Below, one piece after another: positions 1-6,184 of a stretch of 21,901 nucleotides of DNA. The first letter of the stretch is position 1, and the number at the start of each line of letters is the position of its first letter. A program made the position numbers and the translations under genes. The DNA is from CAYUUW01 sp964448005 (lineage in GTDB: Bacteria > Patescibacteriota > Gracilibacteria > UM-FILTER-43-11), in assembly GCA_964448005.1 (NCBI GenBank), contig CAYUUW010000020.1, positions 1 to 21,901 of the forward strand, written 5' to 3'. The notes beneath the pieces were generated by a model. That model saw only the letters and a program-made list of their open reading frames with translations. It ran no database searches and had not been told where the DNA came from.

Positions 1-1
1 G

Positions 2-17
2 GGTTAATAGTTTAACC
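2..17. repeat. Short perfect inverted repeat upstream of recF
   Basis: GGTTAA-TAGT-TTAACC is a perfect 6-bp inverted repeat with a 4-nt spacer, about 106 bp before the recF start. No T-run follows, so it is not a rho-independent terminator. It could be a protein-binding site. A second small hairpin, CGGAG-N5-CTCCG, lies at 69-83. Confidence 0.35.
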
Positions 18-123
18 TAAGTGTTCGGTTTGGTTTCTGAATTAGGGAGTTTTTTTTCCTGCAGCATTCGGAGTCGATCTCCGTCGGTTTGCGCCCAGCC
101 AAAAAGCCCACTAAGCTGAACCC

Positions 124-1227
124 ATGAGAATTCAATCCCTTCACATCAAAGGCTTCCGCAATCTGGCGCCCCTGTCGCTTGATTTCACGGCGCAAGGCTC
201 CACCATTGCTTTGGTGGGGCGCAACGGCGAAGGGAAAACCAATCTCCTGGAAGCGATCTACCTCTGCGCCCTCTCCAAATCCTTCCGCAGCAGCGACCAG
301 AGCCAATTGGTCGGCTTCGGGCAGGATTTTTGCCGCATCCAGGCCCACGCCGAATCCTTGCAGGGGCAAAAGAGCCTGGAATTCATCCTGGCCAAAGAGC
401 CACTGGCCAAGAGCCTCAAGATCAATGGCACCAAGAAGGGGGCCTTGGATTTTGTCGGGACGCTCAAGGTCGTCTTCTTTTCTCCGGACGATCTTTCGCA
501 GATGGCCTTTGCTCCGGCATTGCGCCGCCGCTACCTCGATGTGCTGCTCAGCCAGCTGGACAGCCGCAATCTGGCCGACCTTTCGCGCTACCGGCAGGCC
601 AAGGCCCAGCGCAACGCTCTGCTCAAGCGCATCCGCCAAGGGGAGGCCAAGGAGGCCGAGCTGGAGGCGTGGGATCAGGCCCTCGCCCAATCCGGCGCCA
701 GGATCATTGCCCAGCGCTTCGCCGCCATTGCTCGGCTGGCCCCCGCCATAGAGCGCCACTACCATTCCCTTTCCCGCCAGAAAGCCGAAATCGTCATCCG
801 CTATTCCAGCAAGCTTCAGCCTGGGGAGGGGGAGGAGGCTTTCCGGAAGCTCCTGCGGGAGGGGCTTGCCCGGGACCTTGCCTTCGGCCAAACCCATGCC
901 GGGCCGCACCGCGATGATGTGGCTTTCTTCATGGACGGGCATGACATGGCCGATTTTGCCTCCCGCGGCGAATGGCGCAGCCTGATTCTGGCCCTCAAGT
1001 TCAGCGAAATGGAGCTGATGGAGGAGGCCTGCGGGGAGAAGCCTGTCCTGTTGCTGGATGATGTGTTCAGCGAGCTCGACGAGCAGCGGCAGGCTGATCT
1101 TTTTTCCGCCATCGGCGGCTGCCAAGCCTTCATTAGCACCACCCATGCGGAATTCCTGAAGGGAGCCTCGCCGTCGAGCCTGGCCATGTATCAGATGGAG
1201 GCTGGGGTATTGCGGATGGCCAATTGA
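124..1227 (+). CDS. recF: DNA replication/repair protein RecF
   Basis: RecF is a cytoplasmic SMC-like ATPase that binds gapped or single-stranded DNA and helps load RecA through RecOR. The 367-aa length is usual for the family. The N-terminus MRIQSLHIKGFRN is typical. Walker A is GRNGEGKT at residues 32-39. The ABC signature region is SRGEWRSLILALK; the first glutamine of the usual SxGQxR is replaced here by E-W. Walker B is VLLLDDVFSELD at residues 308-319, followed by a late STTH motif as expected. The ATG at 124 is the first start giving the canonical N-terminus; no Shine-Dalgarno sequence precedes it. The usual dnaA/dnaN/gyrB neighbours are absent: nothing is visible upstream and repeats follow downstream. 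The family assignment is firm. Confidence 0.95.
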   Translation: MRIQSLHIKGFRNLAPLSLDFTAQGSTIALVGRNGEGKTNLLEAIYLCALSKSFRSSDQSQLVGFGQDFCRIQAHAESLQGQKSLEFILAKEPLAKSLKINGTKKGALDFVGTLKVVFFSPDDLSQMAFAPALRRRYLDVLLSQLDSRNLADLSRYRQAKAQRNALLKRIRQGEAKEAELEAWDQALAQSGARIIAQRFAAIARLAPAIERHYHSLSRQKAEIVIRYSSKLQPGEGEEAFRKLLREGLARDLAFGQTHAGPHRDDVAFFMDGHDMADFASRGEWRSLILALKFSEMELMEEACGEKPVLLLDDVFSELDEQRQADLFSAIGGCQAFISTTHAEFLKGASPSSLAMYQMEAGVLRMAN

Positions 1228-1508
1228 GCGGAATGACGAATTTCCAGTTTCCAATTTCCAATGTCCAGTTTACAAAAAAGGCTCTGCCTGCCGGCAGGTA
1301 GGTTAGGCTTCGCTCGGGATGAAATAAGGCATATGAAAAATGCATGGATTCCGTGTCGGGGCACGGAATGACGGTTGGTATGGGCTCCCCATAATCCCCA
1401 TAATCCCAATAATCCCAATAATCCCAATAATCCCAATAATCGCAATAATCGCAATAATCCCAATAATCGCAACTCTCCCAAGGCTCCCAATAATCCCCAC
1501 AAAAAACA
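1228..1508. repeat. Intergenic repeat region after recF
   Basis: No gene is seen here. The stretch holds a TTTCCAGTTTCCAATTTCCA-type motif at 1240-1265, a CCTGCCGGCAGG palindrome followed by a GCTTCGCTCGGGATGA motif (about 1285-1323), and a hairpin ATTCCGTG-N6-CACGGAAT near 1348-1370. These belong to the dispersed hairpin repeats seen again at about 12257, 13294, 14585 and 15069. The 9-bp tandem array at 1391-1471 is listed separately. Confidence 0.6.
1391..1471. repeat. Tandem array of nine 9-bp units (ATAATCCCA)
   Basis: Nine contiguous copies of a 9-bp unit, consensus ATAATCCCA with CCCC or CGCA variants, are followed at 1472-1498 by a degenerate tail containing AAGGCTCCCAATAATCCCC. Because the unit is a multiple of three, it creates artificial (PII)n or (IIG)n reading frames on both strands; I do not regard these as genes. 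A related but non-tandem CCTAA/AAGGCTCCTA stretch occurs at 19765-19797. Confidence 0.85.
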
Positions 1509-1537
1509 TTGACCCCACTTGGCCTTGGCTGTAGAAT
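1509..1537 (+). promoter_or_regulatory. Sigma70-type promoter for the S1 protein gene
   Basis: TTGACC at 1509-1514, a spacer of exactly 17, and TAGAAT at 1532-1537. The predicted start near 1544 gives a leader of about 75 nt before the ATG at 1619. The pattern matches the other promoters in this window. Confidence 0.6.
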
Positions 1538-1618
1538 TCCGGCGCAGTTTCGGAATCCGCCGTTGGCAGAAGGGCTATTCCGCTGCTCCTAACCTTAATC
1601 TTCTGCCCCCATTTGCTT

Positions 1619-2803
1619 ATGTTTAAAATCATAGATCCCCAAGTGACTATGGAAGACCTGCTGAAGGCTTCCATGGGCTATTCCCGCCCTCAGCTGGGCA
1701 GCGTGGTCAGCGGCGTGGTCATCAGCGTTTCCAAGAACCGCCTGGTGGTCGACCTGAACGGCGTGACGGTAGGCGTGGTCTCCGGCCGCGAAACGCACGA
1801 CAGCGCAGGCACCCTGGCCGATTTGAAGGAGGGCGACGAGGTGAAGGCCGTGGTGGTGGAGGAGGAGAACGAAGACGGCATGGTGGTGCTCTCTCTCAAG
1901 AAAGCCGCCCAGTTCACCCGCTGGGATCGCTTTGAGGAAGCCTACAAGAAGGGGGATGCCTTGGAGATCACCGTGAGCGATGCCAACAAGGGCGGCCTGC
2001 TGATCGACGCCGACGGAATCAAGGGCTTCATTCCCGTTTCGCAGCTGGCTCCCGTGCATTATCCCCGCGTGGAGAACGCCAATGCCGCCAAGATCCTTTC
2101 CCGCCTGCAGGAGCTGGTAGGAAAGAAGCTGAGCGTCAAGATCATCAACCTCGACCGTTCGGTAGGCAAAGTGATTCTTTCGGAGAAGGCCGGCATGCAG
2201 GCCGATGCGCAGAAGAAGCTCAAGGCCTTGGCCATCGGCTCGCGCGTGGAGGGCAGGGTGAGCGGTGTGGTGAAATTCGGCGTCTTCGTCACCTTCGACG
2301 GGCTGGAGGGACTGGTGCATATCTCTGAAATGGCCTGGGGCCATGTGAGGCACCCGGAAGACCATGCCAAAGTGGGGGACAAGGTGGAGGTCCAGATCAT
2401 CGGAATCGATGGCGACAAGCTTTCGCTCAGCATGAAGAGGCTGGTGGAGGATCCCTGGAGAGTGATTGAGGACAAGTACCCCATCGGCTCCAAGGTGAGA
2501 GGAAAAATCATTCGCTTCTCTCCTTTCGGGGCTTTTGTGCAATTGGAGGATGACATCAATGGCCTGATCCATCTTTCGGAGATCTCCCACCAGAAGGTGG
2601 AGGACCCTTCCGAGCATCTGACCATTGGCGAGGAGGTGGAAGCGCTGATCATCAATATCGATCGCGACGAGCATCGCATTGGCTTGAGCCTGAAGGCCAA
2701 TGCGAAGGCTGCGGCCAAGGCCGCTGCGGAGGCGGAGGAGGCTTCTGCGGAAGAATCAAATCCCAAGAAGAAAAAGGAGGCGGAGGAATCTGCCAAGGCT
2801 TAA
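1619..2803 (+). CDS. rpsA: S1 RNA-binding domain protein (ribosomal protein S1-like)
   Basis: This is a 394-aa protein with four S1 (OB-fold) domains at roughly residues 26-95, 105-190, 203-278 and 288-360, then an Ala/Lys/Glu-rich tail (about 363-394). Domains 3 and 4 have classic S1 features (GVVKFGVFVTF..GLEGLVHISE and IIRFSPFGAFVQL..GLIHLSE). Four-domain S1 proteins of this size usually act as bacterial S1, binding mRNA on the 30S subunit. A purely regulatory S1 protein cannot be excluded. An in-frame TTG lies at 1613, but ATG at 1619 is the better start; ATG at 1649 is a further option. No Shine-Dalgarno sequence is visible. The gene has its own promoter and a strong terminator, so it is monocistronic. 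Confidence 0.85.
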   Translation: MFKIIDPQVTMEDLLKASMGYSRPQLGSVVSGVVISVSKNRLVVDLNGVTVGVVSGRETHDSAGTLADLKEGDEVKAVVVEEENEDGMVVLSLKKAAQFTRWDRFEEAYKKGDALEITVSDANKGGLLIDADGIKGFIPVSQLAPVHYPRVENANAAKILSRLQELVGKKLSVKIINLDRSVGKVILSEKAGMQADAQKKLKALAIGSRVEGRVSGVVKFGVFVTFDGLEGLVHISEMAWGHVRHPEDHAKVGDKVEVQIIGIDGDKLSLSMKRLVEDPWRVIEDKYPIGSKVRGKIIRFSPFGAFVQLEDDINGLIHLSEISHQKVEDPSEHLTIGEEVEALIINIDRDEHRIGLSLKANAKAAAKAAAEAEEASAEESNPKKKKEAEESAKA

Positions 2804-2823
2804 CTTTTTCAAATTTTATCTTG

Positions 2824-2856
2824 AAGCCCTTCCGCCATGGTGGCGGAAGGGCTTTT
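2824..2856 (+). terminator. Rho-independent terminator of the S1 protein gene
   Basis: A perfect 13-bp stem, AAGCCCTTCCGCC (2824-2836) with GGCGGAAGGGCTT (2842-2854), has a 5-nt loop and a short T-run. It lies 20 nt after the stop codon. Confidence 0.9.
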
Positions 2857-2867
2857 GAAAGGAGGGA

Positions 2868-2895
2868 TTGACCAATTCTTTTTCTTCTGTATAGT
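2868..2895 (+). promoter_or_regulatory. Promoter of lipoprotein gene 1
   Basis: TTGACC at 2868-2873, a spacer of 16, and TATAGT at 2890-2895. The predicted start near 2902 gives a leader of about 300 nt before the ATG at 3201. A small hairpin TGGA-AAGT-TCCA (2901-2912) lies at the predicted 5' end. Confidence 0.5.
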
Positions 2896-2920
2896 TGCCT
2901 TGGAAAGTTCCATGCGGTTC

Positions 2921-3110
2921 CTTGCCCTCCAATCTCATGGCAGAGGTCTCGCTGATCTCTTTAGCACCGTCGGGATCGAAAGACAATGCGCGAGCGCAAA
3001 AAGCGTGACCCAATCTTCATACAATTGATTTTTTTCAAGTTTTCAATTTTTCATGCCCTGAAAATTTGAAAAGTCAAAAGGCTAATTTGGGCTGTGCTTT
3101 TTGCGCTCGC
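2921..3110 (+). ncRNA. Structured leader RNA, copy A (lipoprotein gene 1)
   Basis: This is the first of three related leaders. The conserved block 2921-2978 starts CTTGCCCTCC and contains the stem AGAG (2942-2945) with CTCT (2957-2960) around the conserved loop GTCTCGCTGAT. It is followed by TTAGCACC and TCGGGATC. Downstream a perfect 15-bp long-range stem pairs GCGAGCGCAAAAAGC (2990-3004) with 3096-3110. It encloses an AT-rich hairpin built on TTTTCAATTTTTCA and TGAAAATTTGAAAA. Conservation among copies at 2921, 4474 and 5930 suggests a cis-regulatory RNA. I do not recognise it as a known riboswitch class. Confidence 0.55.
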
Positions 3111-3168
3111 CGAAAAATAGAATAATCCCAGCGATCCAGAAACAGCAACGATGAGATGAGCGAAAGCA

Positions 3169-3182
3169 GAGGCTTAGGCCTC
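3169..3182 (+). promoter_or_regulatory. Start-proximal hairpin before lipoprotein gene 1
   Basis: GAGGC-TTAG-GCCTC is a perfect 5-bp stem with a tetraloop, ending 18 nt before the ATG at 3201. The matching position before gene 2 carries the same stem with loop CAAG (4675-4688). The minus-strand lipoprotein gene carries GGGCC-CAA-GGCCC (14401-14413). It occupies the region just upstream of where a Shine-Dalgarno would be, and may influence ribosome access. Confidence 0.45.
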
Positions 3183-3200
3183 GGAAAGCGGAAAGAAGAC

Positions 3201-4277
3201 ATGCGAAAGACCAATGGAATCACGATTCTAACTGCCACCTTTGCCGGCATGATGGCCTTGGGCGGCTGCGGCGACGATGCCGGACTCGATGCCGGTCGGT
3301 CCGAGAGTCCCTTTGGCCCCTCCTCCGGCGACGGAGATGGGGACGGCGACGGCCATCAAGGCCACGAGGCCGGAATGGACTCTGCCGGAAGCAACCCGGA
3401 TTTGGGAACCTGCAATGGAGATCGCGACTCCGCAGATAGCGGATAGGGGCATTGGTGTGACTGCGAGCGCGATTCTGCGGAAGGCGGCGACGGCGACTCC
3501 GGTGACGGAGATGGCGATGGAGACAGCTCCGCCACCAGCGCCGATGACGGATCCAACGCTCCCTACTGCGGCGACGGACATGTCGACGCCGAGCAAGGCG
3601 AAGAGTGCGACAATGGCGAAGGCAATGCTGCCTCGGCCAACTGCACGCCCGAATGCACCCACAACGTTTGCGGGGATGGATTTGCCCATGCCGTGAACGA
3701 AGAATGCGACGATGGGAACGAAGACAGCACCGATGCCTGCACAAACGCATGCGCCAACGCCGTGTGCGGTGATGGATTCACGCAGGGCGGAGTCGAGGAG
3801 TGCGACGACGGCAACAACAGCAATACGGATGCCTGCCTGAATACCTGCGTCGCGGCCAGCTGCGGCGACTTGTACATCCAGCAGGGTGCCGAAGGGTGCG
3901 ACGACGGAATCGCAAACAACAAGGCTTGGAAGGATTGCACGCATGAGTGCCAACCCAACGTCTGCGGAGACGGCTTTCAGCACGCCCAGGACGAGCAGTG
4001 CGATGACGGAGGCGAAAGCCTTGCCTGCGATACGGACTGCACGGTTGCGGTTTGCGGGGACAATGTCATCAACGTGACGAGGGGGGAAAGCTGCGACCAG
4101 GGGCTCGGCAACAAAGCCTACTTCCACTGGCAAGTGCCTGCGGACCAGCGCTGCAGCCTGACCTGCGACGACAGCTTCGGCTACTGCGGGGATGGTGTCG
4201 TTCAGCAGCAGGAGGACTGCGAGTCCGGCTGGGGCAACCAGTGCAACCCGCTGACCTGCTTTTTTCTCGCCAGCTGA
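3201..4277 (+). pseudogene. Cysteine-rich DUF4215-repeat lipoprotein 1, interrupted by an in-frame TAG
   Basis: Translation from ATG 3201 gives a lipoprotein signal (hydrophobic stretch, lipobox LGGC, Cys23), a Gly/Asp linker (GDGDGDGD), and then an in-frame TAG at 3444-3446 after 81 residues. The same frame stays open for a further 276 codons to 4277. It encodes a second GDGD linker and about seven Cys-rich repeats of the CGDG...EECDDGN...DAC...C type (DUF4215, myxobacterial Cys-rich repeat). The exported protein would be anchored to the membrane with a rigid, disulfide-rich ectodomain. One substitution would restore the gene, so the TAG may be a nonsense mutation, a base-call error or a read-through site. 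Without read-through the downstream part has no signal peptide. An upstream in-frame ATG at 3156 is less likely because it buries the signal. Confidence 0.75.
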
Positions 4278-4335
4278 CCTGCGTTGGCCATGTTCTCTGA
4301 ACTCGCTCTTCTGCGGGCAGCTTCGATCCTGACGG

Positions 4336-4380
4336 AAAGGTCACTCAACCCCTGCGCAAGCGGGGCGCGAGTGGCCTTTT
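4336..4380 (+). terminator. Terminator of lipoprotein gene 1
   Basis: An 11-bp stem (one G-U pair), AAAGGTCACTC with GAGTGGCCTTT, is capped by an inner stem CCCC-T-GC/GC-GGGG with a GCAA (GNRA) loop and followed by TTTT. The inner element is nearly identical to that in the terminator at 8492-8533. Confidence 0.85.
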
Positions 4381-4410
4381 CGACTTGCCTCACCCCTGCT
4401 GGGAAAAGGC

Positions 4411-4439
4411 TTGCGCCAAGCAATAAAATATACTAAAAT
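4411..4439 (+). promoter_or_regulatory. Promoter of lipoprotein gene 2
   Basis: TTGCGC at 4411-4416, a spacer of 17, and TAAAAT at 4434-4439. The predicted start is near 4446, just before the AAGACC-GAAT-GGTCTT hairpin. The arrangement is the same at 5867-5895. Confidence 0.6.
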
Positions 4440-4449
4440 CCCAAACGCT

Positions 4450-4620
4450 AAGACCGAATGGTCTTTGTGACACCTTGCCCTCCACATCCCACGGCGGAGG
4501 TCTCACTGATCTCCTTAGCAGCATCGGAATCCTAATAAATTTCTCTTCACGAACCTGGAAAAATGAGCTCAATGATGAGCTTGTTCCTTTCATTGGGTTG
4601 AGTTTGCTTTTCCAGGTTCG
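4450..4620 (+). ncRNA. Structured leader RNA, copy B (VWA lipoprotein)
   Basis: At the predicted 5' end is the hairpin AAGACC-GAAT-GGTCTT (4450-4465). The conserved block starts at 4474 (CTTGCCCTCC) and carries the stem GGAG (4496-4499) with CTCC (4511-4514) around loop GTCTCACTGAT. In copies A and C the same stem is AGAG/CTCT, a compensatory change. A perfect 13-bp long-range stem follows, CGAACCTGGAAAA (4550-4562) with 4608-4620, enclosing CAATGA/TCATTG (4570-4575 and 4590-4595). Its sequence is unrelated to the long stem of copies A and C, but its position is similar. The leader continues to about 262 nt before the ATG at 4708. Confidence 0.6.
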
Positions 4621-4674
4621 AAGATTGACCAAGACAGTCAACCAGTAACATCAACGATGAGATGAATGAAGGAA

Positions 4675-4688
4675 GAGGCCAAGGCCTC
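4675..4688 (+). promoter_or_regulatory. Start-proximal hairpin before lipoprotein gene 2
   Basis: GAGGC-CAAG-GCCTC ends 19 nt before the ATG at 4708. It has the same stem as before gene 1, with a different loop. The flanking sequence (ACGATGAGATGA upstream and CGGAAAGCGGA downstream) is also shared with gene 1. Confidence 0.45.
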
Positions 4689-4707
4689 GGAAAGCGGAGA
4701 CGAAGAA

Positions 4708-5760
4708 ATGCAGAACGAGAACAAAGGAAGCGAGAATGCCCTGGCCTTCACCTTCACCGGCCTGATCGCTTTGGCGATGAGCGTTGGCTGCGCCAGTGGG
4801 GAAGCTGATGGCGGGAAGGGGAGCACCTTCACCGACTCGGGCATCACCACCTTGAGTGGCAGCGGTAGCGAAACCTACAGTCCAGACGAAACCGGTGGCG
4901 GAAGCGGAACTCCGGACATGAGTCAGGAGACGGAAGACGGTGGGACCGAGACGGGGAACGAGAACATCTTCGAAGGGGGCTGCGAGGGCGTCGATCTCCT
5001 CTTTGTCATCGACAACTCCAGTTCGATGGCAGAGGAGCAAGGCGCGCTTGTCTCCAGCATTGGCTTTATCGCCGAGGCTTTGGGTGACGTCGAGGGGGTC
5101 GAAGAAGGGCTTCAGGTCATGGTCGTCGACACCGACGACAAGTGGGCTTGCGAAGGCAATTGCGCTGGCGCTGCTGCCTCCTGCGAGGTCGAAGGTCAGA
5201 ATCTCTGCGATCCCAACAACATGTACCTCGAGGAGTGCGACCTGACTTTGGGAGCAGGAGTGGTCAACACCCCCTTCGTCGAAGGGGAGTGTCTCTCTGT
5301 CGGGAGCAGGCGCTACATTCCCGACTACACCTCCCCCGACCTCTACCCTGAGCTCTTCGGCTGTACCGCTCGGGTGGGAACCAACGGAAGCGATGACGAG
5401 GCTCAAACGGGAGCCATGCTCAGCGCTCTCACGGATCAGGCTGAGGGATGCAATGCGGGCTTCCGGCGCGACAACGCTCTTTTGGTCATTGTTCTGGTGA
5501 CCGCTGAGNNNNNNNNNNCCTCCAGGGCCAACCAGATCATCGGGGCAGCAGGGGGCGAGAACAACGTGGTCCTGGTCACCCTGACCAACGGCCAGTTCTG
5601 CCCACCCGATGCCCAAGAGCAGCCGCACATCGAGGCTTTCTCTGCTCCGTTCAAGCACCACGTGCCTGGTACCCTGTGCGTGGAGGATTTCTCCAGCTTC
5701 TTCTTTGAAGGGCTCGGGGTTTTCGACACTGCCTGCGAACAGTACGTTCCCATTGGTTAG
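4708..5760 (+). CDS. VWA/MIDAS-domain surface lipoprotein, myxobacterial type
   Basis: About 350 aa from ATG 4708 (an upstream in-frame ATG lies at 4666). The lipoprotein signal has lipobox SVGC with Cys28, followed by a Ser/Thr/Gly/Glu linker to about residue 90. A von Willebrand factor A domain then begins with DLLFVIDNSSSM, giving the metal-ion-dependent adhesion site DxSxS at Asp102, Ser104 and Ser106. The strand NALLVIVLVTAE follows. The end (LCVEDFSSFFFEGLGVFDTACEQYVP) is the ending seen in myxobacterial MIDAS lipoproteins. A 10-N gap (5509-5518) falls directly after VTAE, where acidic residues of the VWA core are expected. Frame is kept across the gap as written. Predicted role: metal-dependent adhesion at the cell surface. 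Confidence 0.8.
   Translation: MQNENKGSENALAFTFTGLIALAMSVGCASGEADGGKGSTFTDSGITTLSGSGSETYSPDETGGGSGTPDMSQETEDGGTETGNENIFEGGCEGVDLLFVIDNSSSMAEEQGALVSSIGFIAEALGDVEGVEEGLQVMVVDTDDKWACEGNCAGAAASCEVEGQNLCDPNNMYLEECDLTLGAGVVNTPFVEGECLSVGSRRYIPDYTSPDLYPELFGCTARVGTNGSDDEAQTGAMLSALTDQAEGCNAGFRRDNALLVIVLVTAEXXXXSRANQIIGAAGGENNVVLVTLTNGQFCPPDAQEQPHIEAFSAPFKHHVPGTLCVEDFSSFFFEGLGVFDTACEQYVPIG
5509..5518. other. Assembly gap (10 N)
   Basis: A placeholder run of N inside the VWA gene. Both sides read in the same frame with 10 N, so the true length should be 1 modulo 3 if the gene is intact. Confidence 0.95.
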
Positions 5761-5771
5761 GATTCCCGATG

Positions 5772-5838
5772 AAAGGCCACTCGCACCACTTCTCCTCCGA
5801 CAGACATCGGAGCAGAAGAACGGACGACTGGCCTTTTC
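5772..5838 (+). terminator. Terminator of lipoprotein gene 2
   Basis: The outer stem AAAGGCCA (5772-5779) pairs with TGGCCTTT (5829-5836). An inner imperfect stem (CTTCTCCTCCGA with TCGGAGCAGAAG) and a T-run complete it. The outer arm has the same AAGGCC/GGCCTTTT core as the other lipoprotein terminators here. Confidence 0.75.
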
Positions 5839-5866
5839 AATTTGCCTTGAATTCCGCGAAAAAAGC

Positions 5867-5895
5867 TTGCATAAAAATAGAAAACATCCTAAAAT
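5867..5895 (+). promoter_or_regulatory. Promoter of lipoprotein gene 3
   Basis: TTGCAT at 5867-5872, a spacer of 17, and TAAAAT at 5890-5895. The predicted start is near 5902, giving a leader of about 283 nt. Confidence 0.6.
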
Positions 5896-5905
5896 CTCAA
5901 ACGCT

Positions 5906-6132
5906 AAGACCGAATGGTCTTCGTGAAACCTTGCCCTCCACTTCCCTATGGCGCAGAGGTCTCACTGATCTCTTTAGCACCATCGGGATCATCAGCGATT
6001 GCGTTCTGCGGGCGCAAAAAGACGACTCAACCTTCAAGAGATTGATTTTTCAGTTTTCCAATTTTTCATGTCCTGAAAACCTGAAAAATCTGAAGAATCA
6101 AAACGCTGATTTGAGCCCTGCTTTTTGCGCTC
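5906..6132 (+). ncRNA. Structured leader RNA, copy C (lipoprotein gene 3)
   Basis: The 5' hairpin AAGACC-GAAT-GGTCTT (5906-5921) is identical to copy B. The conserved block 5930-5991 carries the stem AGAG (5955-5958) with CTCT (5970-5973) around GTCTCACTGAT, then TTAGCACC and TCGGGATC. The long-range stem GGCGCAAAAAG (6011-6021) with CTTTTTGCGCT (6121-6131) matches copy A apart from one G-U pair. It encloses the AT-rich hairpin GATTTTTCAGTTTTC with GAAAACCTGAAAAATC. Confidence 0.6.
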
Positions 6133-6184
6133 ACAGAAAACCACTAAGACAATTTCTTTTTCAGCGAACAAGGAGAGTAGAACG

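Noticed and set aside
61..110. Possible tRNA 3' end near CGGAG-N5-CTCCG ... CCAGCCA
   Set aside because: The loop has 5 nt rather than 7, there is no TTCGA arm, and no cloverleaf can be drawn.
4..1254. A 416-codon minus-strand open frame covering recF
   Set aside because: It is the antisense shadow of recF; the plus strand has all RecF motifs.
1340..1534. Plus- and minus-strand frames of (PII)n and (IIG)n
   Set aside because: They are produced by the 9-bp tandem repeat and have no other coding signal.
1595..2674. Long minus-strand open frame over the S1 gene
   Set aside because: Shadow of the four-domain S1 protein; its own translation shows no coherent domains.
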